Positions 25,209 to 34,390 are shown, counted from the first letter of the stretch. The stretch is 43,292 nucleotides of DNA from an uncultured Lachnospiraceae bacterium (GCA_910577735.1 CAJTOO010000027.1:1-43292); one strand, 5' to 3'. Made by a program: numbers and translations. The notes: generated from the letters alone by a model not told the origin.

Positions 25209-25697
25209 TTAGAGCCCTTCTCTCTTAAACCGTTTGGAACCGTCTTCCCCTTTAGGCTTCTCCGTACTGAAACCGGCCATTTTCTCGTTTCTCGCTCTCG
25301 CCTTTTCTTCCAGATTCCTGTGATAAGCCACCTCACATTTGGGACAATATCTTCCCATACGGATAGCCGCCCCACAGATTTCGCATGTTAAGAAAAAATT
25401 GGAATTAGGTGCAATTTCCAGCCTGGCCTCCTTGAGCATTTCCCGGATTGCTTTCTGGGAAACACCCGTCGCCTCTGATACCTGCGCCGAGGTAACTCCG
25501 TTATGCTGCTCTATATAATTACGAGCCTTACCATAATCATCATAGGCCACAGAGCCACATTTTTCACACTTGTACTCCCCTACTCCTTTAAAGACCATAA
25601 CCCCGCCGCACTCCTGACAATAGGTAGGTCTGTTGTAATTACTGTCATCCTTGAATTCCTTCCGGAGCATCTTTATTTTTTCTTCTCTATCAGCCAT
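25209..25697 (-). CDS. Zinc-ribbon protein with HTH, YvyF/flagellar-operon-like
   Basis: A 162-residue soluble protein with an N-terminal zinc ribbon (CQECGG...CEKCGS), a central winged-helix-like segment (VTSAQVSEATGVSQKAIREML), and a second zinc ribbon (CEICGA...CPKCEV) followed by a basic tail. The layout resembles the YvyF/TIGR03826 proteins found in flagellar operons, but no flagellar gene is in this window. GGGAG seven bases before the ATG at 25697 favours that start over a longer frame. It begins 29 bases after purD and may be co-transcribed. DNA or RNA binding is plausible; function unknown. Confidence 0.75.
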   Translation of the reverse strand: MADREEKIKMLRKEFKDDSNYNRPTYCQECGGVMVFKGVGEYKCEKCGSVAYDDYGKARNYIEQHNGVTSAQVSEATGVSQKAIREMLKEARLEIAPNSNFFLTCEICGAAIRMGRYCPKCEVAYHRNLEEKARARNEKMAGFSTEKPKGEDGSKRFKREGL

Positions 25698-25726
25698 AGG
25701 ATTACTCCCTTCCACACATACACACA

Positions 25727-26998
25727 TTATACTTCATCAATAGCTTTTCCGATGTCATTTCTCATGTATTTATGATCAAAAGTCACCCATTTGGTGGCTT
25801 CATATGCATTGGCCCTTGCCTCTTTGAGCGTAGCTCCCTTGGCCGTCACGCCAAGCACACGCCCTCCGTTTGTAACAATTCCTGCTTCCGCCATCTTCGT
25901 CCCGGCATGGAAACAATAGTAGCCGTCCCGGTCATCAAAATTCTCAAGCCCACTGATTACGAACCCTTTTTCATAGGATACCGGATACCCTTCGGAGGCC
26001 AGAATCACACAGACTGCCGCATTATCCTCAAACTGCAGATCTACCTGATCCAGCTTTCCGTCGATACAGGCCTCGATTACATCTACCACATCATTCTTCA
26101 TACGGGGCAGCACCACCTGCACTTCCGGATCCCCAAATCTTGCATTGTATTCAAGCACTCTGGGGCCATCTTCCGTCAGCATCAGCCCAAAGAAAATGAT
26201 GCCCGTAAAAGGTCTTCCCTCTGCCGCCATGGCATCCACAGTGGCCTGGAAAATATACTTCTTACAGAATTCATCCACCTCTTTGGTATAAAAAGGTGTG
26301 GGAGAGAAGCTCCCCATACCGCCTGTGTTAAGACCCTGGTCGCCATCCATGGCCCGTTTGTGATCCTGGGCGGAAGGCAGGGTACGGATAGATTTGCCGT
26401 CCACAAAGGAAAGTACGGACACTTCACGTCCTGTCATAAACTCTTCAACTACCATACGATTACCGGATTCCCCGAACTTCTTATCTTCCATAATCGTGCG
26501 GACGCCTTCCTTCGCCTCTTCAAGGGTCTCACAGATCAATACCCCTTTCCCAAGGGCAAGACCGTCAGCCTTGAGGACCACCGGCATTTTGGCCTGTTCC
26601 AGATAAGCCAGAGCAGCCTGCGGATCATCGAAATTCTCATAAGCCGCTGTGGGAATGTTATATTTTTTCATCAGATCCTTGGAAAAGGCCTTGCTGCCTT
26701 CCAGAATCGCCGCATTCTTCCGCGGGCCAAACACCCTAAGCCCTGCCGCCTCCATCTCGTCCACGAGGCCGCCCACCAGCGGATCTTCCATCCCCACTAT
26801 GGTCAGGTCAATGGCCTGCTCTTTGGCGAAGGCCACCAGCTTGTCAAACTCCATGGCCCCGATGGGCAGACACTCCGCGATTTGTCCGATACCTGCATTG
26901 CCGGGCGCGCAATATATCTTATCCACCTTTGGGCTCCTGGCCACGCAGGCTGCAATGGTGTGTTCCCTGCCGCCGCTTCCCACAATCAATACTTTCAT
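25727..26998 (-). CDS. purD: Phosphoribosylamine-glycine ligase
   Basis: A 423-residue ATP-grasp enzyme of full length. The N-domain starts MKVLIVGSGGREHTIA; the ATP-grasp part shows KADGLALGKGVLI, LNTGGMGSFSPTPF, and EYNARFGDPEVQVVLPRM; the C-domain has ILASEGYP. It joins glycine to phosphoribosylamine with ATP, step 2 of purine synthesis. It is the last of the purE-purM-purN-purD cluster, 105 bases after purN. The GC-rich codons also leave a long open antisense frame here, which I do not regard as a gene. Confidence 0.98.
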   Translation of the reverse strand: MKVLIVGSGGREHTIAACVARSPKVDKIYCAPGNAGIGQIAECLPIGAMEFDKLVAFAKEQAIDLTIVGMEDPLVGGLVDEMEAAGLRVFGPRKNAAILEGSKAFSKDLMKKYNIPTAAYENFDDPQAALAYLEQAKMPVVLKADGLALGKGVLICETLEEAKEGVRTIMEDKKFGESGNRMVVEEFMTGREVSVLSFVDGKSIRTLPSAQDHKRAMDGDQGLNTGGMGSFSPTPFYTKEVDEFCKKYIFQATVDAMAAEGRPFTGIIFFGLMLTEDGPRVLEYNARFGDPEVQVVLPRMKNDVVDVIEACIDGKLDQVDLQFEDNAAVCVILASEGYPVSYEKGFVISGLENFDDRDGYYCFHAGTKMAEAGIVTNGGRVLGVTAKGATLKEARANAYEATKWVTFDHKYMRNDIGKAIDEV

Positions 26999-27103
26999 TT
27001 CCTGTCCCCTGCCTTTCTATGTATCTTTCCCTGTACCTATCGTAAATGACCTGTCAAATTTCTGCTTCCGTCTCCTGCTCTTTCTTAAACGGTCCTGTAC
27101 TCC

Positions 27104-27739
27104 TCATTCGGAAATCAAAACCCTGCCCTGCTCCACTTTCACCTTGCCGCCGGCAATCAGGTTGATACACCATGGGAGAATCAGCCACTCTGCTTCTTCC
27201 ATAACCCTTTTCTGCAGAGTCTCGGGCGTATCCTCTTCCTTCACCGCCACTGCCTTCTGCATGATGATGGGACCTGTGTCCATACCCTCATCCACAAAAT
27301 GCACCGTAGCTCCGGTGATCTTCACACCCCTTGCAAGCGCCGCTTCATGCACTTTTAATCCATAGTATCCTGTTCCGCAGAAAGAGGGAATCAGGGACGG
27401 ATGGATATTAATGATGCGGTTCCCATAGCTGCGGATAAGTTCTGCCGGAAGCGTCACCAGGAACCCGGCCAACACAATCAAATCCGGCTCGTCTTTTCCT
27501 ATTTCCTGTATAAATGCCTGGTTAAAGTCTGCCCGATTCTCATAATCTTTCGGTGACACACAGACTGCCTCAATGCCCGCGTCTCTTGCACGCGTAAGCG
27601 CATAAGCCCCCTGGTTATTGCTGATCACCTTCACAATCTTCGTATTCACAATGGATCCTCTTGCCACACCGTCGATGATTGCCTGCAGATTCGTACCGCC
27701 GCCGGACACGCACACCACTATCTTAAGCATTTTCTTCAT
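27104..27739 (-). CDS. purN: Phosphoribosylglycinamide formyltransferase
   Basis: A 211-residue PurN-type transformylase using 10-formyl-tetrahydrofolate (step 3 of purine synthesis). Hallmarks: VVCVSGGGTNLQAIIDG, NIHPSLIPSFCGTGYYG with the catalytic Asn/His, and GMDTGPIIMQKAV with the catalytic Asp. The ATG at 27739 is very close to its AGGAAGG site; the ATG three codons later (27730) has better spacing and may be the true start. It begins 15 bases after purM. Confidence 0.97.
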   Translation of the reverse strand: MKKMLKIVVCVSGGGTNLQAIIDGVARGSIVNTKIVKVISNNQGAYALTRARDAGIEAVCVSPKDYENRADFNQAFIQEIGKDEPDLIVLAGFLVTLPAELIRSYGNRIINIHPSLIPSFCGTGYYGLKVHEAALARGVKITGATVHFVDEGMDTGPIIMQKAVAVKEEDTPETLQKRVMEEAEWLILPWCINLIAGGKVKVEQGRVLISE

Positions 27740-27754
27740 CCTTCCTGCCTTTGT

Positions 27755-28777
27755 CTACAAGATCACTTCTCTGTTTCCCGCTGCCACATCACCCACAATA
27801 TAAGCCTGCTCCCCTGCTGCCTTCAAAGCTTCCACCGTGCGGTCTGCATCTGCCTTATCAACCGCCAGCACCATGCCAAGGCCCATATTGTAAGTGTTAT
27901 ACATCATCTTTTCTTCCAGATTACCGGTCTTTTGTAACAATCCGAAAATGGGCGGTATGGGATAACTCTCTTTCTGCACCCGCGCAGAGACGCCCTCCGG
28001 CAGCATCCTGGGAATATTTTCATAGAAGCCGCCGCCTGTAATATGGCTGCATCCCTTGATCGTCACGCCCGCGTCACGGACGGCGCGCAGCGCTTTCACA
28101 TAAATTCTGGTAGGCGTAAGAAGGGCATCGCCAAGTGTTGTGCCCAGTTCATCATAATAAACGCCCAGACTCTCTTTGGTAACTGCAAACACCTTGCGTA
28201 CCAGAGAAAACCCATTGCTATGTACGCCTGATGAGGCAATGCCGATCAGGATATCCCCTGCCTTGATATGCTCCCCTGTGATCAGATCTTTTTCATCTGC
28301 CACACCTACCGCAAATCCTGCCAGGTCATACTCCTCCTCCGGCATCAGGCCCGGATGTTCCGCGGTCTCACCGCCGATCAAAGCCGCACCGGACTGCTTA
28401 CAGCCTTCCGCCACACCCTTTACTATGGTTGCAATCTTTTCCGGATAATTCTTGCCGCAGGCAATGTAATCCAGAAAGAACAAAGGCTCCGCACCCGCAC
28501 ACACCACATCGTTGACGCACATGGCCACACAGTCGATGCCTACCGTATCATGCCGGTCCATAAGAAAGGCCAGCTGAATCTTCGTTCCCACACCGTCCGT
28601 GCCGGACAAAAGCACCGGCTTCTCCATCCCCTTAATCTTTTCCAGGGAAAATGCACCGGAGAATCCGCCAAGCCCGCCTAATACTTCCGGTCTCATGGTT
28701 CCCTTCACATATTCTTTCATCAGTTCTACTGAGCGATAACCGGCTTCAATATCAACACCCGCCGTCTTGTAATCCAT
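27755..28777 (-). CDS. purM: Phosphoribosylformylglycinamidine cyclo-ligase
   Basis: A 340-residue PurM (AIR synthetase), full length. Hallmarks: LLSGTDGVGTKIQLA near the nucleotide site, DCVAMCVNDVVCAGAEPLFF, and HITGGGFYENIPRMLPEG. It closes the imidazole ring with ATP (step 5 of purine synthesis). GGAGG eight bases before the ATG supports the start. It lies 23 bases after purE and 15 before purN; purF, purL, purC and purH are not in this window and must lie elsewhere. Confidence 0.98.
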   Translation of the reverse strand: MDYKTAGVDIEAGYRSVELMKEYVKGTMRPEVLGGLGGFSGAFSLEKIKGMEKPVLLSGTDGVGTKIQLAFLMDRHDTVGIDCVAMCVNDVVCAGAEPLFFLDYIACGKNYPEKIATIVKGVAEGCKQSGAALIGGETAEHPGLMPEEEYDLAGFAVGVADEKDLITGEHIKAGDILIGIASSGVHSNGFSLVRKVFAVTKESLGVYYDELGTTLGDALLTPTRIYVKALRAVRDAGVTIKGCSHITGGGFYENIPRMLPEGVSARVQKESYPIPPIFGLLQKTGNLEEKMMYNTYNMGLGMVLAVDKADADRTVEALKAAGEQAYIVGDVAAGNREVIL

Positions 28778-28800
28778 GGTTTTGTCCTCCTACTTGCACG

Positions 28801-29310
28801 TTAACTGTTCAAATACGTTTTATAACCCACTTCCTGCAGTTTCTTATCCTTCTCCTGCACGCTCTCTTTCAGGCTTCTGGAATAGTCTTTCAGACGCTCC
28901 AACAGTGCCGCGTCCGAGACTGCCAGAATCTTTGCAGCCAGAATACCCGCATTCTGCCCTCCATTGATTGCCACCGTAGCTACCGGAATCCCGGATGGCA
29001 TCTGTACAATAGAATAGAGGGAATCCACACCCCCAAGATCGGAAGTCTTCATGGGAATACCGATGACCGGCATGGGGAATATCGCAGCGCACATCCCCGG
29101 CAGATGGGCCGCCTTGCCCGCTCCGGCGATAATCACCTTAAATCCCTTCTCCTCCGCACTCTTTGCATACGCAAAGAACACATCCGGTTCCCGGTGGGCG
29201 GAAATAATCGTCATTTCATAAGAAATACCCAGCTCTTCTAAAATATCTGCAGCCTTCGCCATAATGGGCATATCAGAATCGCTGCCCATCACAATACCTA
29301 CCTGTGCCAT
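28801..29310 (-). CDS. purE: N5-carboxyaminoimidazole ribonucleotide mutase (class I PurE)
   Basis: A 169-residue class I PurE: GIVMGSDSDMPIM at the CAIR site, IISAHREPD with the catalytic His, GAGKAAHLPGM and GVDSLYSIVQMPSGIPVATV. It rearranges N5-CAIR to CAIR. AGGAGG seven bases before the ATG at 29310 favours that start over a GTG one codon earlier. It is the first gene of the pur cluster, behind a ~140-base leader with two hairpins. Its usual partner purK is not adjacent. Confidence 0.97.
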   Translation of the reverse strand: MAQVGIVMGSDSDMPIMAKAADILEELGISYEMTIISAHREPDVFFAYAKSAEEKGFKVIIAGAGKAAHLPGMCAAIFPMPVIGIPMKTSDLGGVDSLYSIVQMPSGIPVATVAINGGQNAGILAAKILAVSDAALLERLKDYSRSLKESVQEKDKKLQEVGYKTYLNS

Positions 29311-29367
29311 CACGTTTCCTCCTTAAACTTTATCCGTGTCTGCTCTCCGCCAATGCATTTATCTCTT

Positions 29368-29440
29368 CCCGCAGGCAGCCATCCATGCCACTTCCTGCGG
29401 GCATTCACCCGGTTTCCTGCCACAATATCTTGTGGCAGGA
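29368..29440 (-). promoter_or_regulatory. Two-hairpin leader of the pur cluster
   Basis: Between the predicted pur promoter and purE are a perfect 11-bp hairpin with a TATC/GATA tetraloop (29415-29440, TCCTGCCACAA arm) and an 8-bp hairpin with an 18-base loop (CCCGCAGG 29368-29375 with CCTGCGGG 29394-29401). Neither has a following T-run on the minus strand. The layout does not match the purine riboswitch; the first hairpin may end the aminopeptidase transcript, the second may regulate purE. Confidence 0.5.
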
Positions 29441-29458
29441 CATATTTTCCTATCTAAC

Positions 29459-29487
29459 AGTGTACTAGATTTTCCATTGATGCGCAA
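29459..29487 (-). promoter_or_regulatory. Candidate pur-cluster promoter
   Basis: On the minus strand TTGCGC (29487-29482), 17 bases and TACACT (29464-29459) form a plausible sigma-A promoter, starting just after the aminopeptidase stop and giving a ~140-base leader for purE. Confidence 0.45.
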
Positions 29488-29494
29488 CCATCTT

Positions 29495-31639
29495 TTATGT
29501 CTGCTGCTCCTCCATGGCGCGGTTTAGCTCTTCACAGCCAGGAAGCACAAATTGACCATTTCGGATAATCGTAATCGGCTCTCCTTCTCCGGTCAATACA
29601 GAAACTTCCCCCAACTCGTCATAGGGAATCGTAATATCCGTATGGCACTGGAAATATGCCCTGCTGACATCTGTGTCACGCAAAACTGACACCTCGTTAT
29701 CCTTGGCGATGATCTCCTTGCCGTCAGGATTATATACCCGCACATTCTCCGCATGGGAATAGCAGGTATCACCCACCGCAAAGTGAGGGCCCGTCTTCTC
29801 CGCAATCAAGATAGGCATTTTATCCTCGATACCATATTTCCTGGCCGCCACATAAGCCGTGGTATTGGTGCCAATGGCAAACTCGCCAAGGGGAAGCCTG
29901 TCGTGATGATGCAGTACATTGTCCTTAATATATTTACGGTTCTCCTCCTTGGATGCAAAGTTGGCACAGCCATAGTCGGTCACCCAGCCATCCTCAAACT
30001 GCAGCCACAAATCCTTATACTCCAGTTCATTCAGGAAAACCCTGGTCACATGTAGAATCCCTTTCGTACCGCCAAGCAGCGGTGAGGTGAAAACCTCTCC
30101 CACCGGGATATTCACATCTGCCACACAGTTCTCAAAATTAGTCTGGCTGGCCGGATCTTCCAGTGTATGCAGCTGCACAGTCAGGTCCGTTCGGTTTTCG
30201 CCGCTTCCTTTGACTCTCACAGTCAACCCTTTGTCCAGGGCATCAATGATTTTCTGCTGAATCCCTTGATATAGCTTGTAATCCAGCGTATTAATCCGCA
30301 CGATATCATCAAAGATCTCCGCGAACTGTTCTCCGATATCCGGCACCGGAAAAGCTATGATGGTAAAGCTTCTCTCCTCCCCTTTGATATATTCGTTCTG
30401 CAGGGCGCCAGCTTTACCTGCATATTCTACCGATAATTTCTGTTGTTTCTCGGAAAGATGCGCTGCCTGTTTCTTCGTCTTCGGCACAAAGGGCTTCTCG
30501 CCGAAGATTTCTAAGACAGCCGGCCCGCCAAACACCGCCGCCTGCGTCTTGCACTTCTCGAACGCATTCCGCAATCCTTCCAGCCTTCGCTCCGCCAGCG
30601 CGCCGTCCAAAATCAGCGCCAAATCCTCCCGGTGATCATAATCAAACTGCTTATTAGGATTGGCGCCGCTCCAGCCGTTCTTATTGACACTCCGCCCCTG
30701 GAAAATATTGCTCCCCGCCCGATAAAAAGTAGCCTGCAGACCAATTCGGTCAAAATTTTCCACCGCCTGCCGGATCATACGCTCGAATCCCAGGAAATAG
30801 CGGATATTCACAGTCTCCTTAATGGAAATATCCTTGTTGCCGACCGCAAAGCCAATCCGATACCCTTCCGTATAAGTATCAGCCATCAGCTGAATCTTAT
30901 CTGCTGACATGCTGTTCAAATGCCTGGCTGTCTCCAATTCATTCTCCGTAACATATTCTCCATAATAATAGAGGTAACGCAGATCAGACAAATCGCTTTC
31001 CATGATGATACCGCGGGCAAATCCCCGTTCCGGGCACAGGAGTCTGGCCGTGTGCTGCATCGTCTCCGACTCATAATAGTCACTCACATACCAATACAGA
31101 ATCTGGCGTACCGCTTCCTTCTGCGGCAGACATTTCTGTACCGTCTCACCAGTGCCTTCCCCACCTGCCTGTTCCACTCCTTCCTGGGCCGCACAGACAT
31201 ACGCCTGATAGACTTCCAGCAGAAGTTCCATGCGAATCACCATGCCAAAGCGGTTTAACTCAAATGCTGCCGGAATCATGCCCCGCAGTTCCGCATACAG
31301 AAAACACAGCATCTGACCCATTGACTCACCCAGACAATCCACAGCATAATCAGGATTCCCATAGCATGTATCATAATGCTGTGGCAGAATATCCCGATAC
31401 AATTCCTCATTCTGTGCCTGCAGCTCCTCCATTGACATCTGCCGCAGTTTACCGCGCTCCACCACATTCCAGGTTCTGTTCATCAGTTCGGTAAATGCTG
31501 CCATCTTACTGAAATATTTCTGAAATGCTTCTTTACATACCGACTCCTGCGGTATCTCCCGTATCCGTTCCAATGCCAGCGCATACCGCTCGCCAAGCAG
31601 CTCTTCCTGCTCCTTTTCATCCATTAAAATATCTTCCAT
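29495..31639 (-). CDS. Large M29-type aminopeptidase
   Basis: A ~714-residue protein. The C-terminal ~350 residues carry M29 (AmpS/PepS) features: LPLGEFAIGTNT with a candidate metal Glu, GPHFAVGDTCYSH, and FQCHTDITIPYDE with candidate His/Asp ligands; VPVGEVFTSP-like NIPVGEVFTSPLL precedes them. M29 enzymes are ~410 residues, so a ~300-residue helical N-terminal region is extra. No signal peptide, so cytoplasmic release of N-terminal amino acids from peptides is expected. GGAGGAGG lies just before the ATG at 31639; the upstream ATG at 31654 lacks a site. It precedes the pur cluster but is separated from it by hairpins. Confidence 0.85.
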   Translation of the reverse strand: MEDILMDEKEQEELLGERYALALERIREIPQESVCKEAFQKYFSKMAAFTELMNRTWNVVERGKLRQMSMEELQAQNEELYRDILPQHYDTCYGNPDYAVDCLGESMGQMLCFLYAELRGMIPAAFELNRFGMVIRMELLLEVYQAYVCAAQEGVEQAGGEGTGETVQKCLPQKEAVRQILYWYVSDYYESETMQHTARLLCPERGFARGIIMESDLSDLRYLYYYGEYVTENELETARHLNSMSADKIQLMADTYTEGYRIGFAVGNKDISIKETVNIRYFLGFERMIRQAVENFDRIGLQATFYRAGSNIFQGRSVNKNGWSGANPNKQFDYDHREDLALILDGALAERRLEGLRNAFEKCKTQAAVFGGPAVLEIFGEKPFVPKTKKQAAHLSEKQQKLSVEYAGKAGALQNEYIKGEERSFTIIAFPVPDIGEQFAEIFDDIVRINTLDYKLYQGIQQKIIDALDKGLTVRVKGSGENRTDLTVQLHTLEDPASQTNFENCVADVNIPVGEVFTSPLLGGTKGILHVTRVFLNELEYKDLWLQFEDGWVTDYGCANFASKEENRKYIKDNVLHHHDRLPLGEFAIGTNTTAYVAARKYGIEDKMPILIAEKTGPHFAVGDTCYSHAENVRVYNPDGKEIIAKDNEVSVLRDTDVSRAYFQCHTDITIPYDELGEVSVLTGEGEPITIIRNGQFVLPGCEELNRAMEEQQT

Positions 31640-31721
31640 ATCCGCCTCCTCCATGTTGACTTCTGAAACCTCATTTCTGCGCGTTTACACCACAGATTCC
31701 CTGAAACATTCCCCACGGATA

Positions 31722-32042
31722 TTATGCGTAGGCTCCCGCATACAAAATGATACTCAGCACCGCCAGAACCAACACATTCAGTCCGATTCCCATATAGCTG
31801 AAAAAGTAAAATTTGTCCCGCTCCGATTTAGAAACAACGCCCAGCACAATCCCCACAAAGGCAAAGATCATAGACAATAATGCCGCCGCCCCATACTGTC
31901 TTGGCACATCTCCCGCTGTCTGATAGCTCATGATCACCATATAAGCCAGCGTGGCCAGGGAAATCACCCCCAGTATGGTGGCCATGATCCCTTTCTGGGT
32001 ATGCTCTTTGTTCGTAAACATGAAACTGTTCTTTCTCGTCAT
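31722..32042 (-). CDS. Small three-helix membrane protein (DUF6142-like)
   Basis: A 107-residue protein: a short basic N-terminus (MTRKNSFMFTNKEHTQKG) and three hydrophobic helices (~18-40, ~52-72, ~82-105). I believe it belongs to the DUF6142 group of clostridial membrane proteins, on the FTNKxHxxxGIMxTILG pattern, but cannot verify this. GGAGG four to five bases before the ATG at 32042 decides the start over a longer frame. It lies 100 bases after the small protein gene following pyrE and 82 before the aminopeptidase gene. Function unknown. Confidence 0.7.
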   Translation of the reverse strand: MTRKNSFMFTNKEHTQKGIMATILGVISLATLAYMVIMSYQTAGDVPRQYGAAALLSMIFAFVGIVLGVVSKSERDKFYFFSYMGIGLNVLVLAVLSIILYAGAYA

Positions 32043-32142
32043 ATATCCTCCACACACAGGCCGTTTACTGCTGTAACGGCCACCCGGAATTTGAAATGGG
32101 CATCTTCGTCCACGCCGAAAACACCCATTCATCTTTTCTTCC

Positions 32143-32295
32143 TTAGAATAAGATTTTGTTTCTTCCCGCTAACAACTTAGCGCCACTGATGATCAGAAGC
32201 ACACCGCTTGCCGTACCTACTACCAGAGCAACCACACCGACTGCGATGTTGAGTGCGCCGGAACCGCCCATAATCTTATACGTTCTCTCTTCCAT
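32143..32295 (-). CDS. 50-residue hydrophobic membrane protein
   Basis: A short frame, MEERTYKIMGGSGALNIAVG and onward, with one Gly/Val/Ala-rich membrane span that may form a hairpin (~10-42) and a basic C-terminus (LAGRNKILF). An AAAGGGAA site precedes the ATG at 32295, which lies 22 bases after pyrE; a longer frame would overlap pyrE. Its position suggests co-transcription with the pyr genes. Small size makes the call less certain, but site, spacing and composition all fit a real gene. Function unknown. Confidence 0.62.
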   Translation of the reverse strand: MEERTYKIMGGSGALNIAVGVVALVVGTASGVLLIISGAKLLAGRNKILF

Positions 32296-32317
32296 TTCCC
32301 GTTCCCTTTCCTGCTCT

Positions 32318-32995
32318 CTATTTTGCCCCATACTGCTCATAATATGCATCAATTGCCTGCTTCAGTGTATCGTCAATATAAACCTTTCCTTCATAAGGCT
32401 TGTTGTAGAGACATTCCACCACATCTTCCATGGACACAATCGCGTTAGCCTCAAAGCCATACTTACTCTTAATCTCTTCCAGCGCGCTCTTCTCACTGTC
32501 AAGTCCCCGCTCCATGCGGTTCAAGGAAACCATCAGACCCTTAATCTCCACATTCGCCTGCGCTTTGATGATTGGGAATGTCTCCTCAATGGACTTGCCG
32601 GAAGTGGTCACATCCTCAATGATCACCACTCTGTCGCCGTCCTTTAACTTACTGCCCAAAAGAATGCCTGTGTCCCCATGATCCTTCACTTCTTTTCTGT
32701 TGGAGCAGTAACGAATCTCCTTCCCATACAATTCACTGATTGCCATGGTCGTTGCCACAGACAAAGGAATCCCCTTATATGCCGGTCCAAACAAAACATC
32801 AAAATCCAGTCCGTAATGGTCGTGTATGGCCTTGGCATAATACTCTCCCAGCCGGCGAAGCTGTGCGCCTGTCACATAGGCCCCCGCATTCATGAAAAAG
32901 GGAGACTTTCTGCCGCTCTTTAAGGTGAAATCCCCAAATTTGAGCACCTGGCTGTCCACCATGAATCCGATAAACTCCTGCTTGTACTGTTCCAT
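32318..32995 (-). CDS. pyrE: Orotate phosphoribosyltransferase
   Basis: A 225-residue type I PRTase. The PRPP motif is VVIIEDVTTSGKS; other marks are LKSGRKSPFFMNAG at the orotate site and the FGPAYKGIPLS loop. It makes OMP from orotate and PRPP. A GAGG site five bases before the ATG supports the start. It lies 34 bases after pyrF, so the last two steps of UMP synthesis are encoded together, with the Nudix-like gene upstream. Confidence 0.97.
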   Translation of the reverse strand: MEQYKQEFIGFMVDSQVLKFGDFTLKSGRKSPFFMNAGAYVTGAQLRRLGEYYAKAIHDHYGLDFDVLFGPAYKGIPLSVATTMAISELYGKEIRYCSNRKEVKDHGDTGILLGSKLKDGDRVVIIEDVTTSGKSIEETFPIIKAQANVEIKGLMVSLNRMERGLDSEKSALEEIKSKYGFEANAIVSMEDVVECLYNKPYEGKVYIDDTLKQAIDAYYEQYGAK

Positions 32996-33029
32996 AATTA
33001 CCTCATTTCCGCGCTGTCAGGATTCTCTT

Positions 33030-33977
33030 TTACGAGAGAGCCTGCGCTATATCTTCCCTCATATCAATCACTGCCGCCCTTGCCGCATCGGCATAATTCA
33101 GTTCTCCATACTCCGCATACTTTTCCTGCTGGTAAGCCCCGATGATACCCCGGGAAGAACTGATGATCGCACCCAGTCCATCTTCATTGAAGAAATGCAC
33201 AAGATCTGCGCCTTTACCGCCCTGCGCGCCATAAGCCGGCACCAGAATGAAGGCTTTGGGCATAATCTGTCTTAATACCTTACCCATCTCCGGATAGGTG
33301 GCGCCTACCACAGCGCCGATATAACTGTATTCTGCACCCATATGATCTGCACCCCACCGGGCCACTTTCTCTCCCACCACTTCATACAGCGGTCTCGCCT
33401 TGGAGGCATCCGTGCAGCCATCCGGCAGCACCAGCCGGTCCTGGAACTCCCCGCTGCTGGGATTAGAAGTCTTGACCAGAATAAACAGACCTTTCTTCTC
33501 CTGTTTACATACTTCAATAAAAGGTTTCACGCCGTCAGACCCCAGATAGGGATTCACTGTGGCGAAATCCTCATCAAAGCCACGGCACATGGTAGAACCA
33601 ATCTGTACTTGTCCCAGATGTCCCACCGCATAAGCTTCAGAAGTGGAACCGATATCACCGCGTTTGATATCCCCTACCACAATCAGGCCTTTGGCCTTAC
33701 AGTATTCTACCGTTTTATGATAAGCCATCAGTCCCTCGAGGCCAAACTGCTCATACATGGCAATCTGCGGTTTCACCGCCGGCACCAGATCATGCACTGC
33801 ATCCACAATCCCCTTGTTGTAAACAAAAACTGCCTCCGCAGCCCCCTTAAGTGTCTCTCCGTACTCTGCAAATGCCTTCTGCTTAATATGTTCCGGCACA
33901 AGTTTCATGGTCGGATCTAGTCCGACCATGACAGGCGCCTGTTTCTTCTTAATATTCTCTATTAATTTATCAATCAT
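33030..33977 (-). CDS. pyrF: Orotidine-5'-phosphate decarboxylase (long, subfamily 2)
   Basis: A 315-residue PyrF of the longer type-2 subfamily. Marks: VMVGLDPTMKLVPEHI, the catalytic Lys-Asp pair in GDIKRGDIGSTSEAY, and the phosphate-binding end VPAYGAQGGKGAD with IISSSRGI. It decarboxylates OMP to UMP. Its ATG overlaps the stop of the Nudix-like gene by four bases (ATGA), so the two are translated together; pyrE follows after 34 bases. pyrD and pyrK are not next to it. Confidence 0.97.
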   Translation of the reverse strand: MIDKLIENIKKKQAPVMVGLDPTMKLVPEHIKQKAFAEYGETLKGAAEAVFVYNKGIVDAVHDLVPAVKPQIAMYEQFGLEGLMAYHKTVEYCKAKGLIVVGDIKRGDIGSTSEAYAVGHLGQVQIGSTMCRGFDEDFATVNPYLGSDGVKPFIEVCKQEKKGLFILVKTSNPSSGEFQDRLVLPDGCTDASKARPLYEVVGEKVARWGADHMGAEYSYIGAVVGATYPEMGKVLRQIMPKAFILVPAYGAQGGKGADLVHFFNEDGLGAIISSSRGIIGAYQQEKYAEYGELNYADAARAAVIDMREDIAQALS

Positions 33978-34390
33978 AATTCTTTTCCTTCCAGGTCTTT
34001 GAGCACATACTGGTTTTCAATGTAATAAGGGAACTGGTCTCTCTTGACCCACTCCCAGCTGCCGTAATCTTCCGGCAGTATAATATTGGACTCGTCTTCT
34101 TCGGTAATGGAGCACAGATAAGCAATGCCCACACAGTGCGTCTCTCCAATCAGCTGTGACCATGTATATTCAATCTTCTCAATGGTTCCGTTTACAGATA
34201 AAAGTTCTGAGATTGCATGAAGCATAGCCTCATCCGGCGCTTCGCCATGAGCAACTTCCGCATCAATAAATTCCCACACAAAGGGCTCCGGAATATGATC
34301 GTCCACCCATCTCTTAATCAACAGATACGTATCATCCTTCTTGATAATGCCTTTAACCCGCACATATGTATTTTTCATCTCTATAACCAT
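33974..34390 (-). CDS. Nudix-fold protein with a degraded Nudix box, coupled to pyrF
   Basis: About 138 residues, reading MKNTYVRVKGIIKKDDTYLL near its start and WEFIDAEVAHGEAPDEAM in the Nudix region, so the Nudix fold is likely. The catalytic box (G-x5-E-x7-R-E-U-x-E-E-x-G-U) is broken: the segment corresponding to RELxEExG reads SELLSVNG, so the Arg and the two metal-binding Glu are missing. Hydrolysis is unlikely; a binding or structural role is more plausible. Start at 34390 or 34378 is uncertain. It is the first gene behind a strong promoter and overlaps pyrF by ATGA, suggesting a role connected to pyrimidine synthesis. Confidence 0.68.
   Translation of the reverse strand: MVIEMKNTYVRVKGIIKKDDTYLLIKRWVDDHIPEPFVWEFIDAEVAHGEAPDEAMLHAISELLSVNGTIEKIEYTWSQLIGETHCVGIAYLCSITEEDESNIILPEDYGSWEWVKRDQFPYYIENQYVLKDLEGKEL

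Noticed and set aside
25772..27049. A 425-codon open frame on the plus strand
   Set aside because: It is exactly antisense to purD, whose motifs are unambiguous; its translation is rich in His, Arg and Pro with no recognisable domain. GC-biased codons explain it.
29368..29440. Purine riboswitch before purE
   Set aside because: The two hairpins lack the three-way junction and conserved loop sequences of the purine aptamer.
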